A DNA stretch of 64,000 bases from Methylobacterium oryzihabitans (GCF_004004555.2 NZ_SACP01000008.1:62001-126000); one strand, 5' to 3'. Shown: positions 33,213 to 42,414, counted from the stretch's first letter. Numbers and translations are program-made. The notes: generated by a model from the letters alone, not told the origin.

Positions 33213-33971
33213 TTACCCCTTGGCCCGGTCGAGGAAGGCCCGGAACGCGGCCTGCGCCTCCGGCGAGCGCAGGGCGGCCTCGAAGGCCCGGCTCTCGGCA
33301 TTCATCGCGGCCTCCACCGCCGCAGCGTCGCCCCGGATCAGGGCGCGGCTCGCCGCGAGCGCGCCGCGGGGCTTGGCGGCGAGGCGGGCGGCCTGCGACA
33401 GGGCGTGCTCGACCAGCGCGTCGCCGGGCACCACCGCGTTGGCGAGGCCGAGCCGCACCGCCTCGTCGCCGTCGAACGCCTCGGCGAGCAGCATCAGCTC
33501 GGTCGCCTTCGGGATCCCGACCCGCCGCGGCAGCAGGTAGGTCGAGGCGGCCTCCGGCACGAGGCCGAGATCGACGAACGGCATCCGGAACCGGGCCGAG
33601 GGCGCGACGTAGACGAGGTCGCAGTGCAGGATCATCGTCGTGCCGATCCCGACCGCGAGCCCGTCCACCGCCGCCACCAGCGGCGTGCGGGTCGCGGCGA
33701 GCCGGCGGATGAAGCGCAGGGCCGGGCCGTCCCCGGCGTCGCGCCCGGCCCGGGCGACGAAATCCGCGATGTCGTTGCCGGCGGTGAAGGCGCCGGGCAG
33801 GCCGGCGAACACCACCGCGCCGATGCCGGAGCCGTCCCGGTCGGCCTCCTCAAGCGCCTCCCGCATGGCGTCGTACATCGCCCCGGTCAGGGCGTTCTTC
33901 TTCTCGGGCCGGTCGAGCCGCACGAGGCGGACGCCGCCCGCCTCCTCGGTGATGCGAACGTGCTCGGTCAT
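33213..33971 (-). CDS. Enoyl-CoA hydratase/isomerase family protein
   Basis: The 252-residue crotonase-fold protein has the oxyanion-hole segments AFTAGNDIADF and DGLAVGIGTTM. The segment VDLGLVPEAASTYLLPRRVG is typical of the family, and its Glu is probably catalytic. It is expected to hydrate or isomerise an acyl-CoA. The gene lies 11 bp after the acyl-CoA dehydrogenase gene in the same direction, so the pair gives two successive steps of beta-oxidation or of a related acyl-CoA pathway. AAGGGGG precedes the ATG at 33971. Confidence 0.9.
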   Translation of the reverse strand: MTEHVRITEEAGGVRLVRLDRPEKKNALTGAMYDAMREALEEADRDGSGIGAVVFAGLPGAFTAGNDIADFVARAGRDAGDGPALRFIRRLAATRTPLVAAVDGLAVGIGTTMILHCDLVYVAPSARFRMPFVDLGLVPEAASTYLLPRRVGIPKATELMLLAEAFDGDEAVRLGLANAVVPGDALVEHALSQAARLAAKPRGALAASRALIRGDAAAVEAAMNAESRAFEAALRSPEAQAAFRAFLDRAKG

Positions 33972-33982
33972 GCCGGCCCCCT

Positions 33983-35752
33983 TCAGCTCGCCAGGGCGAG
34001 GTCGGCATCCTGCAAGAAGCCGCCGCCGGCCATCACGGTCTCCTCCAGCCCGGCCGCCGCGGTGAGCAGGTTCTCGGCGTAGAACCGCGCGAGGGCGATG
34101 CGCCCGGCATGGGCCGGGTCGGTGTCGCCGGCGGCGAGCGCGGCGCCGGCGGCGAGCGCCAGTTCGGCGAGCGCCGCCCCGCCCTGGGCGAGGCCGAACA
34201 GGCGCAGGTACGGCGTCGCCCCGGCGAGCGCCTCCTCGGGCCGGTTGGAGCCGAGGGCCTTGAGCAGGAAGCCGGTCGCCCGGTCGAGGCTCTCGACGCA
34301 GGCGCGCAGCCGCGGCGCGGTAAGGCCGAGGGCGGGCGTGCCCTCGCGCAGCAGGCGCTCGGCGGTCCGGCGCATCGCGGCGACCTGCCCGCGCACGACG
34401 GCGCCGCCCTGGAGCGGCAGCTTGCGGGTAACGAGGTCGATCGCCTGGATGCCGTTGGTCCCCTCGTAGATCGCCGCGATGCGGGCGTCGCGCAGGTGCT
34501 GGGCGGCGCCGGTCTCCTCGACGAAGCCCATGCCGCCATGGACCTGGATGCCGATGGAGGCGACCTCGATGCCGATATCGGTCGAGAACGCCTTCGCCAC
34601 CGGGGTCAGCAGCGAGGCGCGGTCGAGGGCCGCCCGCCGCCCGGCCTCGTCCGGGGCACGGTGGCCGCGGTCGATCTCGGCGGCGGTGAGGTAGCACAGC
34701 CCCCGCGAGGCGGCGGTGAGCGCCTTCATGGTCAGCAGCATCCGCTGCACGTCCGGATGGGCGAGGATCGGGCTCATCCCCTCGGCCCCGGCGGCGGCCC
34801 GGCCCTGGCGCCGGTCGCGGGCATAGGACAGCGCCTGCTGGTAGGCCCGGTCGGCGATGGCGACGCCCTGGAGGCCGACATTGAGGCGGGCGCTGTTCAT
34901 CATCGTGAACATGCAGGCCAGCCCCCGGTTCTCCTCGCCGATCAGCCAGCCGGTCGCGCCCTCGTACACCATGGTACAGGTCGGCGAGCCGTGGATGCCG
35001 AGCTTGTGCTCGATGCCGGCGCAGCGCAGGGCGTTGCGGCTGCCGTCCGGCAGCACCTTCGGCACCAGGAACAGCGAGATACCGCGGGTGCCGGCCGGCG
35101 CCCCCGGCAGGCGGGCGAGGACGAGGTGGACGATGTTGTCGGTGAGGTCGTGCTCGCCCCAGGTGATGTAGATCTTCTCGCCCTGGATCCGGTAGCTGCC
35201 GTCGCCGACGGGCTCCGCCCGGCTGCGCAGCGCCGAGAGGTCCGAGCCGGCCTGCGGCTCGGTCAGGTTCATGGTCGCGGTCCACTCCCCCGAGACGAGC
35301 TTTTCGAGGTAGCGCTCGCGCAGTTCCGGCGCGCCGTGGCGGCTCAGCGCCTCGACTCCGCCGGCGGTGAGCAGCGGGCCGAGGCCGAACGACATCGAGG
35401 CGGCGTTCCACATCTCGACGCAGGCGGCGTTGAGCGCCGCCGGCAGGCCCTGGCCGCCGTACTCCACCGGCCCCGGCAGGGCGTTCCAGCCACCCTCGAC
35501 CCAGGCGTGATACGCCTCGCGGAAGCCCGGCGGCATCGTGATCGCGCCGTCCTTGAGCGGCGTGCCGTGGGTGTCGCCGATCCGGTTGAGCGGCGCCACC
35601 ACGTCGTTGGCAAAGCGGCCGGCCTCCTCCAGGATGGTGTCGACGAGGTCGGGCGTGAGGTCGCCGTGCAGGCCCTCGGCGATCGCCCGGTCGAGCCCGG
35701 CGACGTGGCGCAGGGTGAAGGCCATCTCGGCCACGGGCGCGCGATAGGTCAT
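33983..35752 (-). CDS. Acyl-CoA dehydrogenase, long DmdC-like type
   Basis: At 589 residues this is longer than a standard acyl-CoA dehydrogenase and has the N-terminal extension and C-terminal domain of the DmdC/FadE5-like group. Visible features are MNLTEPQAGSDLSALRSRAE (FAD region), the helix with MMNSARLNVGLQGVAIADRA, and the catalytic Glu in IYEGTNGIQAIDLVTRKL. It oxidises an acyl-CoA to the 2-enoyl-CoA and passes electrons to ETF. 3-Methylmercaptopropionyl-CoA is one known substrate in the family, but long-chain substrates are also possible. The downstream enoyl-CoA hydratase fits the next step. It is divergent from tsaC. Confidence 0.92.
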   Translation of the reverse strand: MTYRAPVAEMAFTLRHVAGLDRAIAEGLHGDLTPDLVDTILEEAGRFANDVVAPLNRIGDTHGTPLKDGAITMPPGFREAYHAWVEGGWNALPGPVEYGGQGLPAALNAACVEMWNAASMSFGLGPLLTAGGVEALSRHGAPELRERYLEKLVSGEWTATMNLTEPQAGSDLSALRSRAEPVGDGSYRIQGEKIYITWGEHDLTDNIVHLVLARLPGAPAGTRGISLFLVPKVLPDGSRNALRCAGIEHKLGIHGSPTCTMVYEGATGWLIGEENRGLACMFTMMNSARLNVGLQGVAIADRAYQQALSYARDRRQGRAAAGAEGMSPILAHPDVQRMLLTMKALTAASRGLCYLTAAEIDRGHRAPDEAGRRAALDRASLLTPVAKAFSTDIGIEVASIGIQVHGGMGFVEETGAAQHLRDARIAAIYEGTNGIQAIDLVTRKLPLQGGAVVRGQVAAMRRTAERLLREGTPALGLTAPRLRACVESLDRATGFLLKALGSNRPEEALAGATPYLRLFGLAQGGAALAELALAAGAALAAGDTDPAHAGRIALARFYAENLLTAAAGLEETVMAGGGFLQDADLALAS

Positions 35753-35820
35753 GGTCGTTTCCCCGGTTCCGGTGCGGCGTGATTTGACGTTCCGCCCCGC
35801 CTGAAGCTAGGCCCGCCGTC

Positions 35821-36864
35821 ATGACGAGCGATCCCTCGGCGAGCGAGACTACGACAGGTTCGGGGCCCGGGGCCACCGCCCCGGCGACGCAGCGCCTCGG
35901 CCCGGACGGGGCCGGGATCGCGGAAGCCGCCCGGCTCCTGCGGACGGGCGGCCTCGTCGCCTTCCCGACCGAGACGGTCTACGGCCTCGGCGTCGATGCC
36001 GGCGATCCCGCCGCGGTCGCCGCACTCTACGCCGCCAAGGGCCGGCCGCGGTTCAACCCGCTGATCGCCCATCTGCCGGATGGCGCCGCGGCGCGGCGCG
36101 AGGGCGTGTTCGGCGACGACGCCCTGCGCCTCGCCGCGGCGTTCTGGCCCGGACCGCTGACCCTGGTGGTGCCGGCGGCGCCGGACGGCCGGGTCTGCGA
36201 CCTCGCCCGGGCCGGGCTCGACACGGTCGCCCTGCGGGTGCCGGCCGGGGCGCTCGCCCGCGACCTCCTGCTGCGCACCGGCCGCCCGGTGGCCGCGCCC
36301 TCCGCCAACCGCTCGGGGCGGGTGAGCCCGACCGAGGCCGCGCACGTGCTCGGCGACCTCGACGGGCGCATCGCCGCGGTGCTCGACGGCGGCGCCTGCC
36401 CGGTCGGGATCGAGTCGACCATCGTCGCCTGCCTCGTCCCCGGCGCCCCGGTGCTGCTGCGGCCCGGCGGGCTCGCCCGCGAGGCGATCGAGGCGGTGCT
36501 GGGTCGCCCGCTCGGCGCGCCGCCGCAGGGCGCCGCCGACGCCCCGGCGGCGCCGGGCCTGCTGTCGTCGCACTACGCCCCGCGGGCGGCGATCCGCCTC
36601 GACGCGGAGGCGATCCGGCCGGGGGAGGCGGCGCTGCTGTTCGGGGGCGCCGCGCCGCCGGGCCTCGACGGCGCCGCCGCGCGGCTCGACCTCAGCCCGT
36701 CCGGCGACCTCGCGGAGGCGGCGGCGAACCTCTATGCCGGCCTGCGCCGGCTCGACGCCTCGGGCGCGGCGGTGATCGCCGTGATGCCGCTGCCGGCCCA
36801 CGGCCTCGGCGAGGCGATCCTCGACCGCCTGCGCCGGGCGGCGGCGCCGCGGCCGGCGGGCTGA
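35821..36864 (+). CDS. tsaC: L-threonylcarbamoyladenylate synthase, long Sua5 type
   Basis: The 347-residue protein makes threonylcarbamoyl-AMP from Thr, bicarbonate and ATP, the first step of t6A at tRNA position 37. The YrdC domain (about residues 30-225) shows FPTETVYGLG, KGRPRFNPLIAH and PVAAPSANRSGRVSPT. The C-terminal Sua5 domain is joined by the linker APGLLSSHYAPRA. The ATG at 35821 adds about 25 low-complexity residues, so a downstream start is possible. It is divergent from the acyl-CoA dehydrogenase gene and followed by the stress-promoter region. Confidence 0.94.
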   Translation: MTSDPSASETTTGSGPGATAPATQRLGPDGAGIAEAARLLRTGGLVAFPTETVYGLGVDAGDPAAVAALYAAKGRPRFNPLIAHLPDGAAARREGVFGDDALRLAAAFWPGPLTLVVPAAPDGRVCDLARAGLDTVALRVPAGALARDLLLRTGRPVAAPSANRSGRVSPTEAAHVLGDLDGRIAAVLDGGACPVGIESTIVACLVPGAPVLLRPGGLAREAIEAVLGRPLGAPPQGAADAPAAPGLLSSHYAPRAAIRLDAEAIRPGEAALLFGGAAPPGLDGAAARLDLSPSGDLAEAAANLYAGLRRLDASGAAVIAVMPLPAHGLGEAILDRLRRAAAPRPAG

Positions 36865-36884
36865 AACTTTCTCGGTCGGGTTGC

Positions 36885-36909
36885 GGAACCAGTCCGGCAA
36901 TGCAGCGTT
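36885..36909 (+). promoter_or_regulatory. EcfG-type general stress promoter for the candidate small RNA
   Basis: GGAAC at 36885-36889, a 16-nt spacer and CGTT at 36906-36909 match the GGAAC-N16/17-CGTT consensus used by EcfG sigma factors in Alphaproteobacteria. The start point should fall near 36916-36920, just before the first hairpin of the candidate RNA. Confidence 0.75.
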
Positions 36910-36916
36910 TCATCCT

Positions 36917-36988
36917 CATCGAAGGCCACTTCAAGCCCCCATCGGCCTTCCCCCTCTCAAGGCTCGGACCCGCGTCCGAGCCTTTTTT
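36917..36988 (+). ncRNA. Candidate EcfG-dependent small RNA (about 70 nt)
   Basis: No coding frame fits this stretch. An EcfG-type promoter ends at 36909. The first hairpin has arms GAAGGCC (36921-36927) and GGCCTTC (36944-36950) and a 16-nt loop holding AAGCCCCCATC. A C-rich single strand CCCCTCTC follows, then a rho-independent terminator with six T residues ends at 36988. The two C-rich stretches could pair with Shine-Dalgarno sequences of target mRNAs. The 5' end is inferred from promoter position. The alternative is that the terminator serves tsaC and the promoter is a distal one for rpoH. Confidence 0.55.
36959..36988 (+). terminator. Rho-independent terminator
   Basis: Arms GGCTCGGAC (36961-36969) and GTCCGAGCC (36974-36982), extended by two A-T pairs, enclose a 4-nt loop and are followed by TTTTTT at 36983-36988. 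It is the clearest intrinsic terminator in the window. Confidence 0.9.
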
Positions 36989-37160
36989 CTGTGCGCCCGG
37001 CAGGGCGCGTCGCTGAGGGCGCGGCTGCGTCCGGCCGCGCGGTCCCGAGCGGCCCGCGGGCAGGGTGTGCGGGAGAGAGAGGACGACAGGATCGCGTCCC
37101 GGTCGCGGCCTTCCCGGAGGGCGCGCCTGGGACACGCGCCGCCATTTCTTTCGCAGTGCG

Positions 37161-37186
37161 GGAACCAAACGCGCTGCCGCACCGTT
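37161..37186 (+). promoter_or_regulatory. EcfG-type general stress promoter of rpoH
   Basis: GGAAC at 37161-37165, a 17-nt spacer and CGTT at 37183-37186 match the EcfG consensus. It lies 107 bp before the rpoH start, downstream of the terminator at 36988, so it is the first promoter that can serve rpoH. Confidence 0.75.
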
Positions 37187-37293
37187 ATCGCAGGCCCCGC
37201 GGTGGTCCTAACTCTTTCGCGCGTCCTCGCGGCGTTGCTCTCCGGGTCCATCGTGGACGTGTGCGCGCGGTCAGCAAGCGGCGGAGGCGGGGA

Positions 37294-38172
37294 ATGGCAG
37301 AAATTGCAGGCATACGTCGGCAGTTCGTGCGGATGGCGATGGACGCTCCGTTCCTCGAGCGTGACGAGGAGCGCGGCCTGGCCGTCCGCTGGAAGGACGA
37401 TCGCGACGAAGCCGCCCTGCATCGTCTGATTTCCGCCCATATGCGTCTCGTGATCGCCCTCGCCGGCCGCTTCCGCCATTACGGCCTGCCGATGGCCGAC
37501 CTCGTCCAGGAGGGACATGTCGGCCTGATGGAGGCCGCCGCCCGGTTCGAGCCGGAGCGCGAGGTCCGCTTCTCCACCTACGCGACGTGGTGGATCCGCG
37601 CCTCCATCCAGGACTACATCCTGCGCAACTGGTCGATCGTCCGCGGCGGCACCTCGTCGGCCCAGAAGGCGCTGTTCTTCAATCTCAGGCGCCTACGCGC
37701 CCGTCTGATGCAATCGACCGACGAGCGCGTCGGCGACGAGATCCACCGTCGTATCGCCACGGCCATCGGCGTGTCGCGCGAGGACGTGGCGCTGATGGAC
37801 GCGCGTCTGTCCGGACCCGACATGTCGCTCAACGCTCCGGTCGGCGACGACGGCGAGGCTTCGGCGGAGCGGGTCGACTTCCTGGTCGACAACGCGCCGC
37901 TGCCCGACGAGACGGTCGGCGACGCCGTCGACGGCGAGCGCCGGCTCAACTGGCTCCGTCAGGCCCTCACCGTCCTGTCTGAGAGGGAACTGCGCATCCT
38001 CCACGAGCGGCGGCTGGCGGAGGATCAGGCGACGCTCGAGGCGCTGGGCCACCGGCTCGGCATCTCGAAGGAGCGCGTCCGCCAGATCGAGAACCGCGCT
38101 CTCGAGAAACTGCGACGGGCGCTCGCCGAGCGGTTTCCGCAGGCCAACGGCGCGATGGGCGCCTACATCTGA
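37294..38172 (+). CDS. rpoH: RNA polymerase sigma-32 family factor (RpoH paralogue)
   Basis: The 292-residue sigma-70 family protein has region 2 (LVIALAGRFRHYGLPMADLV, then FSTYATWWIRASIQDYILRN) and region 4 (LSERELRILHERRL, SKERVRQIENRALEKLRRAL). The RpoH box QKALFFNLRRLRA distinguishes it from housekeeping sigma factors. There is no region 1.1. GGAGG at 37283-37287 precedes the ATG. The EcfG-type promoter suggests that this copy corresponds to the RpoH2 class, which is driven by the general stress response in Rhizobiales. It would extend the EcfG regulon to an RpoH-dependent gene set. A strong hairpin follows at 38178. Confidence 0.92.
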   Translation: MAEIAGIRRQFVRMAMDAPFLERDEERGLAVRWKDDRDEAALHRLISAHMRLVIALAGRFRHYGLPMADLVQEGHVGLMEAAARFEPEREVRFSTYATWWIRASIQDYILRNWSIVRGGTSSAQKALFFNLRRLRARLMQSTDERVGDEIHRRIATAIGVSREDVALMDARLSGPDMSLNAPVGDDGEASAERVDFLVDNAPLPDETVGDAVDGERRLNWLRQALTVLSERELRILHERRLAEDQATLEALGHRLGISKERVRQIENRALEKLRRALAERFPQANGAMGAYI

Positions 38173-38177
38173 GTCGT

Positions 38178-38217
38178 CGACGAACGGGACCCTGGCCCAC
38201 CAGGGTCCCGTTCGTCG
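38178..38217 (+). terminator. Strong hairpin terminator after rpoH
   Basis: A perfect 18-bp stem (38178-38195 and 38200-38217) with the 4-nt loop CCCA lies 5 nt after the rpoH stop. Only a short TTC follows, so termination could be partial or the hairpin may also protect the mRNA. Confidence 0.75.
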
Positions 38218-38390
38218 TTCGGGCCTCGCCCGGTGTCGACCGCGAAACGTCGGGCGCACGAGCGCCTCGACCCGCGGTTCCGGGATGGGAGATAATCGAT
38301 CGGACAGAAGCCGGACACGGATACGGAGCCGGATCGGACCCATTCGATTGGATCACCGCCGGTCTCGTACGATCGTCATGTCGGATTGAA

Positions 38391-38465
<75 letters not shown>

Positions 38466-38650
38466 CTCGAAGCCGCTTCGGGTCCCGGCTCCGGTGTGAG
38501 GGGCGTATAGGCGGTGCTGAGCGGGGTGGCAAGCGGGTTCTCGCGCCGGCGGCGAGGAATTTCGCCCGGCACCGATCCCGGCGCCCCCGCCTTCCCGTCC
38601 CCGCCCCTCTCGGCTACGAGGCTGCGCGACAGGCGGAGGGCACGAGCGGC

Positions 38651-40873
38651 GTGGCGGAGACGGACACCCGGGAGGCCGGCGGGCCGGCGCCCCTGTACGC
38701 GACCATCAGGCCGCTGGTCGGCCGGGCCGTCCGGCGCGCCTTCGCGCCCGACCCGCTCGACGCCGCGCTGTCCGCCCTGCGCCTCGACCTGCGCGGCAGC
38801 GGGCTGGCTGGGCGCTGGGTCAGCATCTCGTTCCGCGACGAGGGCAGCGGGTCGTTCAGCCGGATCGAGCTGTCGGCGGTCGCCGACGGCCGGGCCGGGC
38901 CGGAGAGCACCGGCCTCGCCGAGCAGGCGTTCGGCAACGGCCGCTTCGCCTGGATCGGCTGGCTGCCGCGCGACCTCGCGGCTTTGCGCCTCACGCCGCT
39001 CGCCGGCGAGAGCGCGCTGTCGATCGCCGACTTCACCATCACGGTGCGCAGCCGCGCGGCGCTGACGGTCCGCGCCGCGCTGCGCCGGCCGGACCTGACC
39101 GCCGAGGCGCTGGTCTGGCGCGTCGTCGGCAAGCGGGTGCGGGCGCGGCTGCGCCTCGCCAGCGCCCTCACGCCCCCGGGGCTCACCGGCTACGGCACCT
39201 GGGTCGCGCTGTTCGACACCCTGACCGAGGCTGACCGTGAGCGGATCCGGACCGAGGTCGCCGGCTGGGGCGACGGGCCGCTGATCTCGGTGGTGATGCC
39301 GGTCTACGACCCCGCCCCGGCGGTGCTGGAGGAGGCGCTGCGCTCGGTGCGGACGCAGCTCTATCCGCACTGGGAGCTGTGCATCGCCGACGACGCCTCG
39401 ACCGACCCGGCGGTGCCGCAGGTGCTGCGGAGGGCGGCCGAGGAGGACCCGCGCATCCGGGTGGTGCGCCGGAGCGAGAACGGCCACATCGCGCGGGCGA
39501 CCAACACCGCCCTCGACCTCGCCCGGGGGCCGTTCACCGCCTTCATGGACCACGACGACGTGCTGCCGGACCACGCGCTCTACGAGGTCGCCAAGGCGAT
39601 CCGGCGCGAGCCGCAGCTCGACCTGATCTACAGCGACGAGGACAAGATCGACGCCCGCGGCGAGCGGTTCGAGCCGCATTTCAAGAGCGACTGGAACCCC
39701 GAACTCCTCTACGCCCAGAACTACGTCAACCACCTGACGGTCGCCCGCACGGCGCTGATCCGCGAGGTCGGGGGCCTGCGGCCGGGCTTCGAGGGCAGCC
39801 AGGACCACGACCTGCTGCTGCGCCTCAGCGACCGGCTGACGCCCGAGCGGGTGCGCCACCTGCCGATGATCCTCTATCACTGGCGCACGGCGATCGGCTC
39901 GGGCACGTTCTCGGACAAGGCCCTCGCCCGGGCCGAGTCGGCGCGCCTCACGGCCCTGCTCGACCTCATCGCGCGGCGCGGCTGGCCGCACCGGGCCGAG
40001 CGCGGGCCGCTCGGCTTCAACCGGCTCGTGCGGGCGCTGCCGGAGCCGGCGCCGCGCGTCTCGGTCGTGATCCCGACCCGCGACCGGGCCGAATTGCTGC
40101 GCGTCGCCCTGCGCGGGCTCCTGCGCGAGACCGGCTATCCCGACATCGAGGTGATCGTCGTCGACAACGGCAGCACCGAGCCGGCGACCGCCGCGCTGTT
40201 CGCCGAGTGGGCGGCCGATCCGCGGATGCGGGTGCTGCCCGCGCCGGGACCCTTCAACTTCTCGGATCTGTCGAACCGGGGTGCCGCCGCGGCGAGCGGC
40301 GCGGTGCTGCTGTTCCTCAACAACGACGTCGAGGTGATCGAGCCCGGCTGGCTCGCCGAGATGGTGTCGATCGCCGTCGAGCCGGCGGTCGGCGCGGTCG
40401 GGGCGAAGCTGTCCTATCCCGACGGCACGCTCCAGCACGGCGGCGTCGTGCTCGGCGCCGGCGGCGTCGCCGGCCACAGCCATCTCGGCATCGGCCGCGA
40501 CGATCCGGGCTATTTCGGCCGGATGGTGATGGCCCAGGAGGTGTCGGCGGTCACCGGCGCCTGCCTGATGATGCGCCGGGCGGTGTTCGAGGAGGTCGGC
40601 GGCTTCGACGCCGAGCACCTCGCGGTCGCCTTCAACGACACCGACCTGTGCCTCAAGGTGCGGCGCGCCGGCTACGTCATCGTGTGGACGCCGCACGCCG
40701 CCCTGATCCACCACGAGTCGAAGAGCCGCGGGCGCGACGACACGCCGGAGAAGCGGGCCCGGTTCGAGGCCGAGGTCGCCACGATGCTGGAGCGCTGGGG
40801 GCCGCAACTGCGCAACGACCCGTACTACAACCCCAATCTCGCCCGGGCGAAGGCGCAGTTCCGGCTCTGGTAG
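38651..40873 (+). CDS. Two-domain family 2 glycosyltransferase
   Basis: The 740-residue protein has an N-terminal region of about 200 residues without a recognised domain. It is followed by two GT2 (GT-A fold) domains. The first starts SVVMPVYDPAPAVLEEALR and has CIADDASTD and MDHDD. The second starts VVIPTRDRAELLRVALRG and has VVDNGSTEP, FLNNDVEV and a GGVVLGAGGVAGHS loop. Such double GT2 proteins build O-antigen or exopolysaccharide chains from nucleotide sugars. No transmembrane helix is seen, so it is cytoplasmic. The start is a GTG at 38651 with GGAGGG at 38635-38640. The downstream UDP-glucose dehydrogenase is consistent with a glycan pathway. Confidence 0.88.
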   Translation: MAETDTREAGGPAPLYATIRPLVGRAVRRAFAPDPLDAALSALRLDLRGSGLAGRWVSISFRDEGSGSFSRIELSAVADGRAGPESTGLAEQAFGNGRFAWIGWLPRDLAALRLTPLAGESALSIADFTITVRSRAALTVRAALRRPDLTAEALVWRVVGKRVRARLRLASALTPPGLTGYGTWVALFDTLTEADRERIRTEVAGWGDGPLISVVMPVYDPAPAVLEEALRSVRTQLYPHWELCIADDASTDPAVPQVLRRAAEEDPRIRVVRRSENGHIARATNTALDLARGPFTAFMDHDDVLPDHALYEVAKAIRREPQLDLIYSDEDKIDARGERFEPHFKSDWNPELLYAQNYVNHLTVARTALIREVGGLRPGFEGSQDHDLLLRLSDRLTPERVRHLPMILYHWRTAIGSGTFSDKALARAESARLTALLDLIARRGWPHRAERGPLGFNRLVRALPEPAPRVSVVIPTRDRAELLRVALRGLLRETGYPDIEVIVVDNGSTEPATAALFAEWAADPRMRVLPAPGPFNFSDLSNRGAAAASGAVLLFLNNDVEVIEPGWLAEMVSIAVEPAVGAVGAKLSYPDGTLQHGGVVLGAGGVAGHSHLGIGRDDPGYFGRMVMAQEVSAVTGACLMMRRAVFEEVGGFDAEHLAVAFNDTDLCLKVRRAGYVIVWTPHAALIHHESKSRGRDDTPEKRARFEAEVATMLERWGPQLRNDPYYNPNLARAKAQFRLW

Positions 40874-41019
40874 CGGCCGGCGCCGCAAGGGGACGGCGCG
40901 TGGACCGGCCTTGCTGCACTGCATCATGGCCGGTTGCCGGACCTCCTGCCGCCCGCTAGAGCAGGAGACGACGCGAGATCCGTGTCCGGGACCAGCGCGA
41001 CAGAACGGGGAATGCCGGG

Positions 41020-42342
41020 ATGCGGGTGACGATGGTGGGGACCGGCTATGTCGGGCTCGTCTCGGGGGCGTGCTTCGCCGATTTCGGTCACACCGTCACC
41101 TGCGTCGACCGCGACGCGGGCAAGATCGCCGCGCTGCTGGCCGGGCGGATGCCGATCTACGAGCCGGGACTCGACGCGCTGGTGGCCACCAACGTCACCC
41201 AGGGCCGGCTCGCCTTCACCACCGACCTCGCCGCCGCCGTCGCCGAGGCGGAGGCGGTGTTCATCGCCGTCGGCACCCCCTCGCGGCGCGGCGACGGCTT
41301 CGCCGATCTCAGCTTCGTCTTCGCCGCCGCGCGCGAGATCGCAGCGGCGCTCACCGGCGACACCGTCGTCGTCACCAAGTCGACCGTGCCGGTCGGCACC
41401 GGCGACGAGGTCGAGCGCATCATCCGCGACGTCAATCCGCGCGTGCGGGTCGATGTCGCGTCGAACCCGGAATTCCTGCGCGAGGGCGCGGCGATCGAGG
41501 ACTTCAAGCGGCCCGACCGCATCGTCATCGGCGTCGAAGGCACGCGCGCCGAGGCATTGATGCGCGAGGTCTACCGCCCGCTCTACCTCAATCAGGCGCC
41601 GATCCTCGTCACCAGCCGGCGCACGGCCGAACTGACCAAGTACGCCGCCAACGCCTTCCTGGCGACCAAGATCACCTTCATCAACGAGATCGCCGACCTG
41701 TGCGAGCAGGTCGGGGCGGACGTGCAGCAGGTCGCCCGCGGCATCGGCCTCGACAACCGCATCGGGTCCAAGTTCCTGCATGCCGGGCCGGGCTACGGCG
41801 GCTCGTGCTTTCCCAAGGACACGCTGGCACTGGTCAAGACGGCGCAGGATGCCGGCACGCCGGTGCGCCTCGTCGAGACGGTCGTGGCCGTCAACGACCA
41901 GCGCAAGCGCGCCATGGCCCGCAAGGTGATCCAGGCGTGCGGCGGCACGGTGCGGGGCAAGCGGATCGCGGTGCTCGGACTGACGTTCAAGCCCAACACC
42001 GACGACATGCGCGACGCGCCGGCGCTGTCGATCATCACCGGCCTCCAGGATGCCGGCGCCGCAGTGGTCGCCTACGATCCCGAGGGCATGGAGCAGGCTC
42101 GCCCGCTGCTCGACGGGGTGAGCTACGCGAGCGACGCCTACGCCTGCGCGGAGGGCGCCGACGCCCTCGTCATCGTGACCGAGTGGAACGCCTTCCGGGC
42201 GCTCGATCTCGCCCGGCTCGGCCGCATCATGGCGGCGCGGGTGCTGATCGACCTGCGCAACGTCTACCGTCCCGAGGAGGTCGCCCGCTACGGCTTCGCC
42301 TATGCCAGCGTCGGCCGTCCGGCCGCGTCACCCGCAGGTTGA
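41020..42342 (+). CDS. ugd: UDP-glucose 6-dehydrogenase
   Basis: The 440-residue enzyme oxidises UDP-glucose to UDP-glucuronate with two NAD+. The NAD-binding motif MVGTGYVGLVSG is at the N-terminus. Typical are FIAVGTPSRRGDGFADLSFV, the substrate segment EFLREGAAIEDF, and the catalytic Cys in GPGYGGSCFPKD. The C-terminal domain carries GLTFKPNTDDMRDAPALSI. It supplies UDP-glucuronate to exopolysaccharide and uronate-containing glycans. It works on the product of galU (window left edge) and stands between a GT2 gene and an Lrp-like gene. Confidence 0.95.
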   Translation: MRVTMVGTGYVGLVSGACFADFGHTVTCVDRDAGKIAALLAGRMPIYEPGLDALVATNVTQGRLAFTTDLAAAVAEAEAVFIAVGTPSRRGDGFADLSFVFAAAREIAAALTGDTVVVTKSTVPVGTGDEVERIIRDVNPRVRVDVASNPEFLREGAAIEDFKRPDRIVIGVEGTRAEALMREVYRPLYLNQAPILVTSRRTAELTKYAANAFLATKITFINEIADLCEQVGADVQQVARGIGLDNRIGSKFLHAGPGYGGSCFPKDTLALVKTAQDAGTPVRLVETVVAVNDQRKRAMARKVIQACGGTVRGKRIAVLGLTFKPNTDDMRDAPALSIITGLQDAGAAVVAYDPEGMEQARPLLDGVSYASDAYACAEGADALVIVTEWNAFRALDLARLGRIMAARVLIDLRNVYRPEEVARYGFAYASVGRPAASPAG

Positions 42343-42414
42343 GCCCGCCGGGGCGACGATCCGTCCCAGCCCGATCCTCTCGCGCCCGGCCGACCGGCCG
42401 CCCGGAGCAAGCCG

